Positions 34,456-43,893 of a stretch of 64,000 bases of DNA are shown here, one piece after another (position 1 is the stretch's first letter; each line of letters begins with the position of its first letter). The notes beneath the pieces are model-generated. The model had not been told where the DNA came from, made no database searches, and worked only from the letters and a program-made list of their open reading frames with translations. The position numbers and the translations under genes were made by a program. Source of the DNA: Crateriforma conspicua. Lineage in GTDB: Bacteria > Planctomycetota > Planctomycetia > Pirellulales > Pirellulaceae. The stretch spans positions 1,984,001 through 2,048,000 of the forward strand of contig NZ_CP036319.1 in assembly GCF_007752935.1 (NCBI RefSeq), written 5' to 3'.

Positions 34456-35663
34456 GACAACTCTTTTGCCTCTGCGACGCTTTGGGAGTCTTGTTTTTTG
34501 AATTGTCGTAAGGTCGATTCGTCGACCGTTACACCCAGCCCGGCTCCCTGTGGTACGGGAACCTTTCCGTCCGCACCAATCGCGATTGTCTGCGTCAGCA
34601 AATCGTCACGCAGCGGGTTGTGGTTTTGATCGAACTCGACGACCGGCTCGTTTTGCAGCGGAATCGGATTGGCCGTATGCGGCATCGGCGGCAAAGCGGC
34701 GATCGCGTGAAGAGCTGCTGCCAATGCGATTCCCGATCCCCACACGTGTGGAAGCACGGGGACACCGTACGCCGAGGCAATCGCGTTGATCTTTTGCCAC
34801 TCGGAAAAGCCACCGCAAACGCAAAGATCGGGTTGGGCAATATCCACGCATCCGCTGCTGATCAAATCCCGAAATCCCCAACGCGCGTATTCCGCTTCAC
34901 CCCCGGCGATCGAGATGTCCAGAGTCTCACGCACACGTCGATAACCATCACGATCTTCTGGCGGCACAGGCTCTTCGAATAACAGGCAACCGAATTCTTC
35001 AAGAACGCGGCCCATGCGTATCGCCGTCGTCGCGTTGTAGGCGTGGTTGCAGTCGACCAAGATCCCGGTTGTCGGTCCCACTGCGCTACGAACAGCCTCC
35101 AGACGCCGGCGGTCGTCTTCAATACTGACCAGGCCGATCTTAATTTTCAGCAAATCAAAGCCTGCTTGAACGTACGAATGGGCCTCTTCCGCAAGTTGCG
35201 GCAGTCCTCGCTCAATGTCCTGGACGTCTTCGCCTCGGTAATAGCAGCCCGTTGCATATGCAGGCACGCTTTGGCGAAAAGCACCACCCAGTAGTTCGTG
35301 GACCGGAACACCGAACGATTGACCTTTCAGGTCCCACAAAGCGATGTCGATAGCGGAGATCGCCTCGATGTAAGAGCCCTTCTGGCCGAAGTCACGAGTC
35401 GCCGCATAGAGTTCCTCCCAGATCCTGCCCGACTCACGCGGTGACCGACCAATGATCTCGGGTGCAAGTACATGATCGATACATGCAGCAACCGGCTCCG
35501 CGGGACCGTACTGACCACCTTCACCCCAGCCGACCGCACCGTCGTCTGTTTCAATGCGAACCAGCAAGCTATTACGTTCGGGAAACGCGCATTGCGATGA
35601 ATAAAACCGATCGTTGCCGAGCTGGACGGTCAGCACATAGGTCTTTACCGACTGAATCTTCAT
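34452..35663 (-). CDS. Enolase-superfamily sugar-acid dehydratase
   Basis: 403 residues, mandelate racemase/muconate lactonising enzyme subgroup. The N-terminal capping domain covers about 1-120. The barrel carries KIKIG with Lys173 and Lys175, metal ligands Asp204 (LVDCNHAY), Glu230 (LFEEP) and Glu256 (GGEAEY), and His306 in VLPHVWGSG. This residue set is seen in acid-sugar dehydratases that convert aldonates to 2-keto-3-deoxy acids. As the first enzyme after the regulator gene it completes a dehydrogenase-lactonase-dehydratase route; the downstream aldolase or kinase is not in the window. Cytosolic. The start is supported by immediate alignment with the family N-terminus (MKIQSVKTYVLTV). 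Confidence 0.9.
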   Translation of the reverse strand: MKIQSVKTYVLTVQLGNDRFYSSQCAFPERNSLLVRIETDDGAVGWGEGGQYGPAEPVAACIDHVLAPEIIGRSPRESGRIWEELYAATRDFGQKGSYIEAISAIDIALWDLKGQSFGVPVHELLGGAFRQSVPAYATGCYYRGEDVQDIERGLPQLAEEAHSYVQAGFDLLKIKIGLVSIEDDRRRLEAVRSAVGPTTGILVDCNHAYNATTAIRMGRVLEEFGCLLFEEPVPPEDRDGYRRVRETLDISIAGGEAEYARWGFRDLISSGCVDIAQPDLCVCGGFSEWQKINAIASAYGVPVLPHVWGSGIALAAALHAIAALPPMPHTANPIPLQNEPVVEFDQNHNPLRDDLLTQTIAIGADGKVPVPQGAGLGVTVDESTLRQFKKQDSQSVAEAKELS

Positions 35664-35713
35664 CCATTCATCTCGGTGAATTGATACTTGGCATGGTGTC
35701 TTCGGCTCTGGTT

Positions 35714-36418
35714 TCAGTCACTGGCGGTGGAAACGGAACCTGCCGTACCAACTTGACGGTTTCGAAAGGCAGCCAGAACATCTGTCAGCGTGCTAGCGAT
35801 GTGCTCGCGCATTCGTCGCTCCGCCTCTTCACCGTCGCGCAGCTTCAGCGCTTCCAAGACCTCTTGGTGCTGCTCGATCGATCGTTCAAGTCGATTGGGA
35901 ACCAATAACGCGAGTTCGTGCAACCGCTCGGTCAACTCCTTCAGGTTGGCGACCATTCGCAGCAGCCGAGGCGTACCTCCCACACTCAGGACCACTCGGT
36001 GCAATTCATCCGTTGCATCGGAGGCGCCGGCGCGATCGCCATCGGCAAGCATTGCTGATGCCACGGCCATGCGTTCCTGCAAATGTGCGAGGGCGGAATC
36101 GCTGAGCAACTCGGCGGCACGTCGCGCACTGATACCCTCCAGTGCTTGCCGAATCAGATAAGCCTCGTTGATGTCTTCTGCGGAGATTCCAACGACGATG
36201 GCACCTTTGCGCGGCAGAATCTGGACCAGGTGCTCATGCTCCAGACGGCGAAGTGCCTCGCGGATGGGGGTCCGGCTGACCTTCAAGTCGTCAGCCACTC
36301 CCAGCTCGGTCAGCGGCTGGCCCGGAGAGTATTCGGCACTCAGGATTCGGGATTTCAAGACCGCGAACACCCGGTCACTGGCGGTCGGGGCAAGGCTCTT
36401 TGACGCGGCAGTTTCCAA
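35714..36418 (-). CDS. GntR/FCD-family transcriptional regulator
   Basis: 234 residues from a TTG at 36418 with GGAG nine bases upstream. A TTG at 36490 is in frame but would place the palindromic operator inside the coding region. The winged helix (SDRVFAVLKSRILSAEYSPG ... VSRTPIREALRRLEHEHLV) is followed by an FCD ligand/metal domain (DELHRVVL, EQHQEVLEAL, RRMREHI). FCD regulators usually sense sugar acids or other carboxylates, and the enolase-family dehydratase encoded 50 bp downstream would process such a compound. It is the first gene of the long minus-strand series, so it likely regulates itself and the whole operon, probably as a repressor released by a pathway intermediate (inference). 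Confidence 0.9.
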   Translation of the reverse strand: METAASKSLAPTASDRVFAVLKSRILSAEYSPGQPLTELGVADDLKVSRTPIREALRRLEHEHLVQILPRKGAIVVGISAEDINEAYLIRQALEGISARRAAELLSDSALAHLQERMAVASAMLADGDRAGASDATDELHRVVLSVGGTPRLLRMVANLKELTERLHELALLVPNRLERSIEQHQEVLEALKLRDGEEAERRMREHIASTLTDVLAAFRNRQVGTAGSVSTASD

Positions 36419-36461
36419 CGTTTTTGACTCCGATAACGTCTTGTGGTCACGTTGGGTACTG

Positions 36462-36473
36462 ATTGTATACAAT
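36462..36473. promoter_or_regulatory. Palindromic operator candidate for the GntR regulator
   Basis: ATTGTATACAAT is a perfect 12-bp palindrome about 44 bp upstream of the preferred regulator start codon. FCD-type GntR proteins bind short palindromes with T-G-T/A-C-A half sites, which fits. I noticed no second copy elsewhere in the operon. Confidence 0.6.
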
Positions 36474-36538
36474 GTGGATTCGCCAGGCAAGCGACGGCAC
36501 CCGCGGATCGGATGCCTCCGGCTCAGAGCCGCCTTGGT

Positions 36539-36626
36539 TTGTTTCTGACAGCCGGGTTAACAGCGGAAGCACCGTTCCCGCACTAGAGCAGTGTTAACGC
36601 CGACTAAGGGCAGGCTCCGGTCCACT
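36539..36626. repeat. Imperfect direct repeat, copy A
   Basis: Begins TTGTTTCTGACAGCC, continues ACAGCGGAAGCAC, GTTCCCG and AGCAGTGTTA, and ends CCGGTCCACT. The same blocks recur in the same order at 37207-37295. Copy A overlaps the last codons of the minus-strand gene remnant; the pair brackets that remnant and the IS3 fragment. Confidence 0.75.
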
Positions 36627-37000
36627 TGAGGTCATCGAGATCTCGTAGCCGAGAACAAATCAGCTTCTGCAGACTGACGTATTCGACGGTGAAAATCCAA
36701 ACTTCCATTCCACCGGGCGACACTTTTCGCCGGCGAGCGAATCGGTACTGATCGAAGGTCTGGTCGGTCAATTCGAATTGCTCGATCCGAAATGGAGTTC
36801 CTACGATCTGAATTTCCTTCTTGACCGTTCCGCCGATCAGCTCAAACGACAATTGCGTATCAAACTTGACTGAGTTGCTAAGCCGGTCCGCCAGTGCACG
36901 TGTATCCAACTCGGAAGCTCCGATCACAAAATCTGCACCGGTGGTTGAGCGTGGAAACAAGTAGTACATGCTGGAGGAAGATCTCCTCAGCATGTAGTCC
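36604..37000 (-). pseudogene. C-terminal remnant of a nucleotidyltransferase-like gene
   Basis: The frame is fused upstream to IS3-derived sequence, so the native start is gone. The protein-like portion reads FVIGASELDTRALADRLSNS, then FDTQLSFELIGGTVKKEIQI, then the end EYVSLQKLICSRLRDLDDLK. The last segment resembles the Lys...Arg...Asp-Asp pattern at the C-terminal side of nucleotidyltransferase-fold proteins of antitoxin/abortive-infection type. The assignment is tentative; what is clear is that this is a gene tail joined to IS debris. Confidence 0.5.
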
Positions 37001-37124
37001 TGGCGTGCTCCCCAAAAACTGGTCCATAAGTTATGAGAGTGTACTGGCCAATAACGGCCAAGGAGACTCTCGAGATGAAACAAGCACGAAAGCGACGTAA
37101 GCCCGAACAGATCGTCAAGGCGAT
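37001..37124 (+). mobile_element. IS3-family terminal fragment
   Basis: TGGCGTGCTCCCC at 37001 and the following ~120 bp match the orfA-side end of the complete IS3 element (22083 downward), including GTTATGAGAGTGTACTGGCC and the first ~16 codons of orfA (MKQARKRRKPEQIVKAM). Homology stops at about 37124. The remaining 270 bp to 37397 hold only the second direct repeat. Confidence 0.88.
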
Positions 37125-37206
37125 GCGCCGGCTTGGTCATCCCTTTGGCAATTTTCGACTGGTCCCGCATCCACTTATAGCTCAGATTTTTAAAGACCGC
37201 CTGAGC

Positions 37207-37295
37207 TTGTTTCTGACAGCCAAGTTTACAGCGGAAGCACCCGTTCCCGTATTGAAGCAGTGTTATCAGCGACTATGAGAAGGACCCGGTCCACT
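37207..37295. repeat. Imperfect direct repeat, copy B
   Basis: Same block order as copy A at 36539-36626 (TTGTTTCTGACAGCC, ACAGCGGAAGCAC, GTTCCCG, AGCAGTGTTA, CCGGTCCACT), roughly 80% identical by eye, in the same orientation 668 bp away. Confidence 0.75.
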
Positions 37296-37397
37296 AATGC
37301 CGCGAGTTAGTTTTTTCGATGGGGTGCGTTTGAGGCTTCAACCGGCAGTTCGGTCGGCCCGAATGTGACTCGGTCACGATCCCCGCTCGATTTGGAT

Positions 37398-38525
37398 TTA
37401 CTTGTAGTTCAAGCCTTCATCGTTAAAAGCTCGTTTGACGTAATGAAGTGTGGGATGCTTCGTGACGATTCTCTTAGCCGCGTAGTTCGCAAGGCGTTCA
37501 CCTTTTTCACCACCGATCGCAACTCGGAGTTCTGACAGCAGCTTTGCAGCTCGCTGGTAACTGGTTGTCGACCGCTTTTGGATCAACTTCTCCGCTTCCG
37601 ATATCGCTGCGGATGGATCTTCGCGTATTTTTGCAAGGCGTTTCTTCAGTTTGCGTTGCCCAGCGGCCAGCTCTCGTTTCTTTCTTTGGTCGGATTCTGC
37701 AGAGGCTTGTTCTCGAAGCTCGGAAAGCGTTCGAGTGCCCTCCGTTGTTGGCCACGTCTCCATGCCGGAAGCGTTTCGAATGGCGGCCAACGACTCGGCT
37801 CGAACGGCCGCAGCATCACCTTCAAGGACTCGCCGCATGAGCTCTTGAAGATCGCCAAGAGATTGCTGGGCCAACCATTCATCAGCACCTGGTCCACCGT
37901 CGCCAGGGCGGCTTGGAGCATCGGGAGATTTGGTGCTGGCCGCGGCAAGTAGATCACGATCGAGCTGATAGAAGTCGACAAACTCTGCGAGCTCAGGCGG
38001 TAAGCTTTTCAGTCCAGCGGGTATGGCTGGTTCGAGGTCATCTTCATCCCAGTTGAAAGCAAGCCATCCAAGATAGAGAGCCCGGATATCGCCAGCCATC
38101 AAGGCTTCACGAATTCTTGGTAGCTGCTCCGTAAGATGGTCGAATTCGAAATACTCTTCGGCGTAGGTTCCAGCGTCAGCATCGGGCTGGATTGACAGCA
38201 CGCCTCCCTTTCCGCGTTTGTCCTTCTTCCATTCAATGCAGTACTTCATCGCGTACTCGTTGTATTGTTTCTGTTGCATCGGCAATCCAAATGGCAGCCG
38301 GAACATCAGTTTGCGAATCCCGAAGTTTGCGTAGTGCAGGTGCACGTCGTACCCACGCAGCATCATCTCGAGTGCGTTGCCGCGAAAGTCGCCGTAGTGG
38401 TACTCGTTGTGGAAACTCCAACGTGTGACCTCTGCCCGCGTCGACTGGTCCTGCATGTATGCGAGTTGCTTGTCGTTCAACGGCTTATCCACCGCGGCGA
38501 AGTGGATGTACTGATACTCACTCAT
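37398..38525 (-). CDS. Conserved hypothetical protein
   Basis: 375 residues from the ATG at 38525; 11 further in-frame residues upstream (MSVRDATESRT) look non-native. The N-terminus reads SEYQYIHFAAVDKPLNDKQL, then STRAEVTRWSFHNEYHYGDF, GYDVHLHYANFGIRKLMFRL and IEWKKDKRGKGGVLSIQPD, a pattern I associate with a widespread family of unknown function. The second half is charged and helical (EWLAQQSLGDLQELMRRVLE, KKRELAAGQRKLKKRLAKIR) and looks like a coiled coil. There is no signal peptide or membrane segment. It lies between IS debris and the toxin-antitoxin pair, so it may be part of accessory DNA. I do not assign a function. Confidence 0.75.
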   Translation of the reverse strand: MSEYQYIHFAAVDKPLNDKQLAYMQDQSTRAEVTRWSFHNEYHYGDFRGNALEMMLRGYDVHLHYANFGIRKLMFRLPFGLPMQQKQYNEYAMKYCIEWKKDKRGKGGVLSIQPDADAGTYAEEYFEFDHLTEQLPRIREALMAGDIRALYLGWLAFNWDEDDLEPAIPAGLKSLPPELAEFVDFYQLDRDLLAAASTKSPDAPSRPGDGGPGADEWLAQQSLGDLQELMRRVLEGDAAAVRAESLAAIRNASGMETWPTTEGTRTLSELREQASAESDQRKKRELAAGQRKLKKRLAKIREDPSAAISEAEKLIQKRSTTSYQRAAKLLSELRVAIGGEKGERLANYAAKRIVTKHPTLHYVKRAFNDEGLNYK

Positions 38526-38591
38526 TGTTCGTGACTCGGTTGCATCGCGGACACTCAATCGATTGCAAAGAGATGGGCATCACTTCACAAT

Positions 38592-39098
38592 TCAAGATGA
38601 ATAGAGTTTTTGGACGGTTTCCATCGGCAGGAATAGACGGGACCTCATCTTCGGTAGCGAGATGAATCCGAATCTCGAATAGAAATCCGCGGCCGATTTG
38701 TCTTTCGCATCAACAACGACAACCGCGGCGGCGATCTCTTTCGCCGATCGGGCACAGCGTGATAGCGCGTCAGCGAGAAGCAATCGCCCAAGTCCTGGAT
38801 GGCCTACATCGCGGGCTAAACGCCCGATCAAAATTCCAGGCACCTGTGGATAGCGAGGTAAACGCTTAACTGCTTCCTCAGGCAGGCCACTCAGTTCCAC
38901 CGATGTTGCACAAAGTGTGTAGTAACCGACGACGCGATTGGACTCCTCTGACGCCGTGAAGACGAACACGGCGGCCGCCTTCCGTTTGACGTCTTGGCTG
39001 GCAAATCGCACCAAGTAGTCGTTGAGGACTTCGACGCCGCAATCAAAGTCTTTTCGATTGTGTTTTTTGGTGAGGGCCTCGCAGACGTATTCGCTCAC
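38592..39098 (-). CDS. GNAT-family toxin of a type II toxin-antitoxin pair
   Basis: 168 residues, a GNAT acetyltransferase. Segments are YVCEALTKKHNRKDFDCGVE, VVGYYTLCATSVEL, the acetyl-CoA-binding region VPGILIGRLARDVGHPGLGR (Arg/Gly-rich loop) followed by LLLADALSRC, and AADFYSRFGFISLP. TacT/AtaT-type toxins of this family acetylate charged tRNA to block translation. Its start overlaps the stop of the DUF1778 antitoxin gene by four bases, the usual antitoxin-first arrangement. The expected lengths and motifs are intact, so the pair is probably functional. Confidence 0.92.
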   Translation of the reverse strand: MSEYVCEALTKKHNRKDFDCGVEVLNDYLVRFASQDVKRKAAAVFVFTASEESNRVVGYYTLCATSVELSGLPEEAVKRLPRYPQVPGILIGRLARDVGHPGLGRLLLADALSRCARSAKEIAAAVVVVDAKDKSAADFYSRFGFISLPKMRSRLFLPMETVQKLYSS

Positions 39099-39370
39099 CG
39101 GCTTGTCACCTTCTTGCGATGCTCCTTCGCGGCTGCTCGCAGCTCTTTATTCGGAGATGGTGGTGACAACAGTGCATCGACAAGCACACGGCTCTGGGTT
39201 CGGTCGAGCTGAATCCGCTCGTGCTCTTCAATGACCGCCTTGGCAGCTTGTTCCGCGTTACCAAGCACGAAATCGGACACGCTACGGCCAAGATAGGCTG
39301 CCGCGCGTTCGATGAGCGCTTTCTGCTCAGTGGAGAGTCGTGTCTCAATGCGGGCGGATTTGGTTTCCAT
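39095..39370 (-). CDS. DUF1778-family antitoxin
   Basis: 91 residues. The N-terminal ribbon-helix-helix (SARIETRLSTEQKALIERAA) binds DNA; AYLGRSVSDFVLGNAEQAAK is the second helix region, and the C-terminal tail (VLVDALLSPPSPNKELRAAA) would wrap the toxin. Antitoxins of this type neutralise GNAT toxins and repress their own operon. A perfect inverted repeat lies 37 bp upstream of the start. A degraded relative is at 19078-19188. Confidence 0.93.
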   Translation of the reverse strand: METKSARIETRLSTEQKALIERAAAYLGRSVSDFVLGNAEQAAKAVIEEHERIQLDRTQSRVLVDALLSPPSPNKELRAAAKEHRKKVTSR

Positions 39371-39407
39371 CGCTAGCTCCGGAATTCGGCTCGTCGTACA
39401 GGTCTAG

Positions 39408-39428
39408 TGTACGGCAAAATGCCGTACA
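39408..39428. promoter_or_regulatory. Inverted-repeat operator of the toxin-antitoxin operon
   Basis: TGTACGGCA (39408-39416) and TGCCGTACA (39420-39428) are exact inverted copies around AAA. The repeat lies just upstream of the antitoxin start, where ribbon-helix-helix antitoxins of this class bind for autoregulation. Confidence 0.75.
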
Positions 39429-39468
39429 TGACAAGCTGGTTTTTCATTGGGAAAACGGCGACCTACGT

Positions 39469-40945
39469 CCTCCCCGTACAAAACCAATCCGGAGAGAATT
39501 CCGGGAATATGCTGGCTTTTTCTGCTTGAGTCGGCCAATTCGATGCGATTCTCGTCTCTTCCGATTCGTCACGAGACGAAGCAATTGCGAAAGCTATCTG
39601 TAGATTTGCTGTTAACCGAAGCTGCTTTTTCTCGCATGTCTGCGAGTGGTTAACAGGGATAGAGAATGTTTCCCGAAGCGGGCGTCCGCTCGGCAATCTG
39701 TGCCGGTTAATCTGACAGCGGCACAGATAATCCGATTGGCCGAATACAGGTCGAACCCAAGGCCATTGCGGCCGGCGAGGCAATTCGTAGGCTCGTTGTT
39801 TCAGCGGGGTACAAAAATGTTGCCACCCCGAATATATCGGGATTTGCAAGGCGAAATGGCGATCGATGGCGAATATTGTTCACCCACTTTTGACACTCCT
39901 CGCTTCGCTCACTCGGCAGGAACTTGCTCAGCAAATTCGGTTCTTGAAAGCTGAGAACGAGATCCTTCGGAGTAAGTTACCCAAACGAATCACGCTCGAC
40001 AATCGTGAGAGGAGAACGCTTGTCAAACACGGGAAAAAGTTGGGTGGAAAGATCAAGGACGTCATGACGATCGTGTCGTATTCGACGTTTCGGCGGTGGG
40101 TTCGCAAGATAGAGGACGACACACCGCCACCAGCAAAGAAGTCGCCGGAACGCCGCGCCGGGCGACCGAAGCTTGAGGAAGACGTTCGCGAAACCATCAT
40201 TCGTATTCGGAAAGAGACGGGATTCGGGTACACGAAAATCCTGCAAGAAATGCGCCGTATGGGCGTTCACGTGTCCCGGCAAACAGTGAAGAACGTGATC
40301 GTTGCGGCAGGGCTAAAGCCGACGCCAGGCGACCACCCGGATACGTGGCACAAATTCATCAAGCGTCACGCTGATACGCTTTGGCAATGCGATTTTGCGT
40401 GCAAGAGAAAGTGGACACTGAAAGGGTTGGTCGACCTTTATTTCATGGTCTTCATTCACATTGGAACGCGGCAGATCTGGATCTCGCCTTGCACCGAGAA
40501 TCCCACCGGTGAATGGACGACCCAACAGGGACGCAACTTCCAAATGCACCTGCAATACAATGAGTTGACGTGCGAGATGCTGATGCGCGATCGCGATGCA
40601 AAGTACGTTGATTCGTTTGATGAGATCGTCCGATCGACCGGCGGGAAGATCAAGTTGACACCGATTCGATTACCTAATTTGCAGGCTCACGTCGAGCGAG
40701 TCATTCAAACAATCAAACATGAGGTGCTGAACGCATTCTGCGTTGTGACAAACCAGCATCTCGACCGAATTCTTCGTGCTGCGGAAGACTGGTACAACAA
40801 GCGCCGTGGGCATTCAGCACGAGACCACTTGCCGCCCACTCAGGGCGAAGCCTCGTTTCCGCTCATACCGTTCTCGAAAAACCAAGTGATCTGCGACACG
40901 ACGCTTGGTGGTCACTTGATTTCGTATCGCCGCACGGCATGAAGA
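39469..40945 (+). mobile_element. Apparently intact rve-type IS
   Basis: Starts with CCTCCCCGTACAAAACCAAT, shared with the truncated copy at 20035. A ~390-bp leader without a gene contains GCTGTTAACCGA and a matching CTGCGAGTGGTTAACAGGG. One transposase gene follows. The right end must lie within a few bases of 40942 because the AraC-type gene's stop codon is at 40950. I could not find clear terminal inverted repeats by eye. Confidence 0.7.
39866..40942 (+). CDS. rve-core (DDE) transposase
   Basis: 358 residues. The N-terminus has a coiled region (LAQQIRFLKAENEILRSKL) and a helix-turn-helix (IVSYSTFRRWVRK); residues 105-150 form a second HTH (TGFGYTKILQEMRRMGVHVS). The integrase core carries Asp176 (LWQCDFACK), Asp242 (LMRDRDAKYV) and Glu277 (LQAHVERVIQTIKHE), and the tail (WYNKRRGHSARDHLPP) is typical of IS481-like and planctomycete integrase-core transposases. 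All catalytic acids are present. Two N-terminal relatives lie at 19639 and 20434. Confidence 0.9.
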   Translation: MANIVHPLLTLLASLTRQELAQQIRFLKAENEILRSKLPKRITLDNRERRTLVKHGKKLGGKIKDVMTIVSYSTFRRWVRKIEDDTPPPAKKSPERRAGRPKLEEDVRETIIRIRKETGFGYTKILQEMRRMGVHVSRQTVKNVIVAAGLKPTPGDHPDTWHKFIKRHADTLWQCDFACKRKWTLKGLVDLYFMVFIHIGTRQIWISPCTENPTGEWTTQQGRNFQMHLQYNELTCEMLMRDRDAKYVDSFDEIVRSTGGKIKLTPIRLPNLQAHVERVIQTIKHEVLNAFCVVTNQHLDRILRAAEDWYNKRRGHSARDHLPPTQGEASFPLIPFSKNQVICDTTLGGHLISYRRTA

Positions 40946-40949
40946 CAGT

Positions 40950-42104
40950 TCAGTCAAGTGTTTTCCGCTTGTACTCACCTGGGGAAACGCCAATTTCCCG
41001 CTTGAACGCAGCGCCCAAGTATTCGGAATGCTCAAACCCAAGTCGCTCAGCAATTTGGGGAACGGTCAAGTCCGTCTCTCGCAGCAACTCTTTCACCCGA
41101 TTCATTCGGACCCTTTGAATCTCTTGGTGCGGCGTCCGCCCGACTAACTTCTTAAAGCGATGTTCAAAGACTCGACGCGACAGGTCAATATTGTCTAAAA
41201 CATCGACGACGCGAATGTTGGCTGATGCCTTCCGCCGAATGTACTGGAGTGCCTTGGCGATCTGCTCGTCTTCAATCGCAACTGTATCAGTCGACTCGCG
41301 AAGCTGAATCCCTAGCGGTTGAGTGATCAGCGGTTCTTCAGTTGTGAAAACCTCTCCGGACATCATTCGGTCAAGCAAACTTGCTGCCTCGTATCCAGTG
41401 CGTTTGGTATCTGGAATGACGCTCGAGAGCGCCGGATCAGACAGTTCGCAAATCAAATGGTCGTCATCGACTCCCAGCACCGCGACTTCTGTCGGAACAG
41501 CGAGCTTCAACTGCCGGCAGACATCTAGAACCTCTTGCGCCTTGAAGTCATAGCATCCCATGATTGCAACCGGGCGAGGAAGCTGGCGAACCCAAACCAT
41601 GATTCGCCTCTTCTCAGCGACAGCGTCAAAGGCGCGGTCATACCGTGCTACGGATTGATGTTCGAAAACCTTGCATCCAGATGCTTCAGCAAACTGCCGA
41701 AAGTGCTGGCAACGTTTCGTTGACCATTGAAAACCAGCATCTCCACAATAAGCAAGATTCCGAAAACCTCGTGTAATAAAATGCTCGACTGCCAATTTTG
41801 AAATCGCTCTGTCTTCCGTGTCAGCCCAGGGAACTCCTTTGACGTGCCGAGCCGCACTGAGGTCAACGATTGGAACGCCACAGCGTTGCAATTGGCAACC
41901 GACTGAATCGGTTTCAATCCTAGCGATGATCCCATCCCCGCCCCAGGTTCCTAACCAGGCGGGTGGCGGTGCACCGCGTTCCTGTTCGGTCAAGTAGACA
42001 GACCAATTTCCATGCTCTTTCGTGTAGGAAATGACCCCTTCGAGTAAGCCTCGGCTGTAGCCGTTTGAGGTTTCTATCAGCAGGGCGACAGATCGTCGAG
42101 TCAT
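40950..42104 (-). CDS. XylR-like AraC-family regulator
   Basis: 384 residues. Residues 1-270 form a LacI-type periplasmic-binding fold (VALLIETSNGYSRGLLEGVI, GDGIIARIET, NLAYCGDAGFQWSTKR, VAVLGVDDDHLICELSDPAL). The C-terminal ~100 residues contain two AraC helix-turn-helix motifs (VVDVLDNIDLSRRVFEHRFK; TVPQIAERLGFEHSEYLGAA). This architecture is that of XylR, which binds D-xylose and activates xylose/xylan genes, consistent with the GH10 and esterase genes at 45-57 kb. GVDDDHLICE is typical of the subgroup. The IS at 39469 ends within 10 bp of its stop codon. Confidence 0.9.
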   Translation of the reverse strand: MTRRSVALLIETSNGYSRGLLEGVISYTKEHGNWSVYLTEQERGAPPPAWLGTWGGDGIIARIETDSVGCQLQRCGVPIVDLSAARHVKGVPWADTEDRAISKLAVEHFITRGFRNLAYCGDAGFQWSTKRCQHFRQFAEASGCKVFEHQSVARYDRAFDAVAEKRRIMVWVRQLPRPVAIMGCYDFKAQEVLDVCRQLKLAVPTEVAVLGVDDDHLICELSDPALSSVIPDTKRTGYEAASLLDRMMSGEVFTTEEPLITQPLGIQLRESTDTVAIEDEQIAKALQYIRRKASANIRVVDVLDNIDLSRRVFEHRFKKLVGRTPHQEIQRVRMNRVKELLRETDLTVPQIAERLGFEHSEYLGAAFKREIGVSPGEYKRKTLD

Positions 42105-42208
42105 TGGCTACAAAACAACTGGGAGAGTAATTGTGAAATGCCGGCATCAACCTGGAACGTACCTCCGGAACCGTATCGATTCACGGAGGCGTCCGGCGCT
42201 ACAAACCA

Positions 42209-43579
<1,371 letters not shown>

Positions 43580-43640
43580 TGCGGAACCTCGTTAAGAGAG
43601 CGGGGAAAGGAACGGGAAATGTAGAAATCGTACTTGGGAT

Positions 43641-43880
43641 CTATTTGCCTAGGTCTTTGAAGCGTTCATAGGACTGGTTCAAAGGATGTGCCTCCGTTCG
43701 CCCTTGAATCATGCTTGCCGTCCACTCCGACAACCTTCTCCCGAGTCGGCGACAGGCCTCTTGCACGCGTTCCTCCTCAGGGGCGCCCGCGGATTTGACT
43801 CCGTAGTGAGCCGAGAATTTGATGCCGGAGTAATCGGTCAATCCAGTTTGTGCGTGATGAATTCCTAAGAATCGGCGATC
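43641..43880 (-). pseudogene. C-terminal remnant of a flavodoxin-like oxidoreductase
   Basis: The open stretch has no convincing start codon after the upstream stop at 43881-43883: DRRFLGIHHAQTGLTDYSGI, then KFSAHYGVKSAGAPEEERVQ, EACRRLGRRLSEW and EAHPLNQSYERFKDLG. It reads like the last ~80 residues of an NAD(P)H-dependent FMN reductase/flavodoxin-family protein. The MarR gene next to it suggests a former MarR-reductase pair, a common oxidative-stress arrangement. Family assignment is tentative; a small intact gene from TTG at 43841 is possible. Confidence 0.45.
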
Positions 43881-43893
43881 TTATCGACGGACG

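Noticed and set aside
36604-37170. A 188-residue minus-strand frame that could be taken as one gene
   Set aside because: Its N-terminal part is reverse-strand IS3 end sequence and its C-terminal part is an unrelated gene tail; treated as a chimeric remnant.
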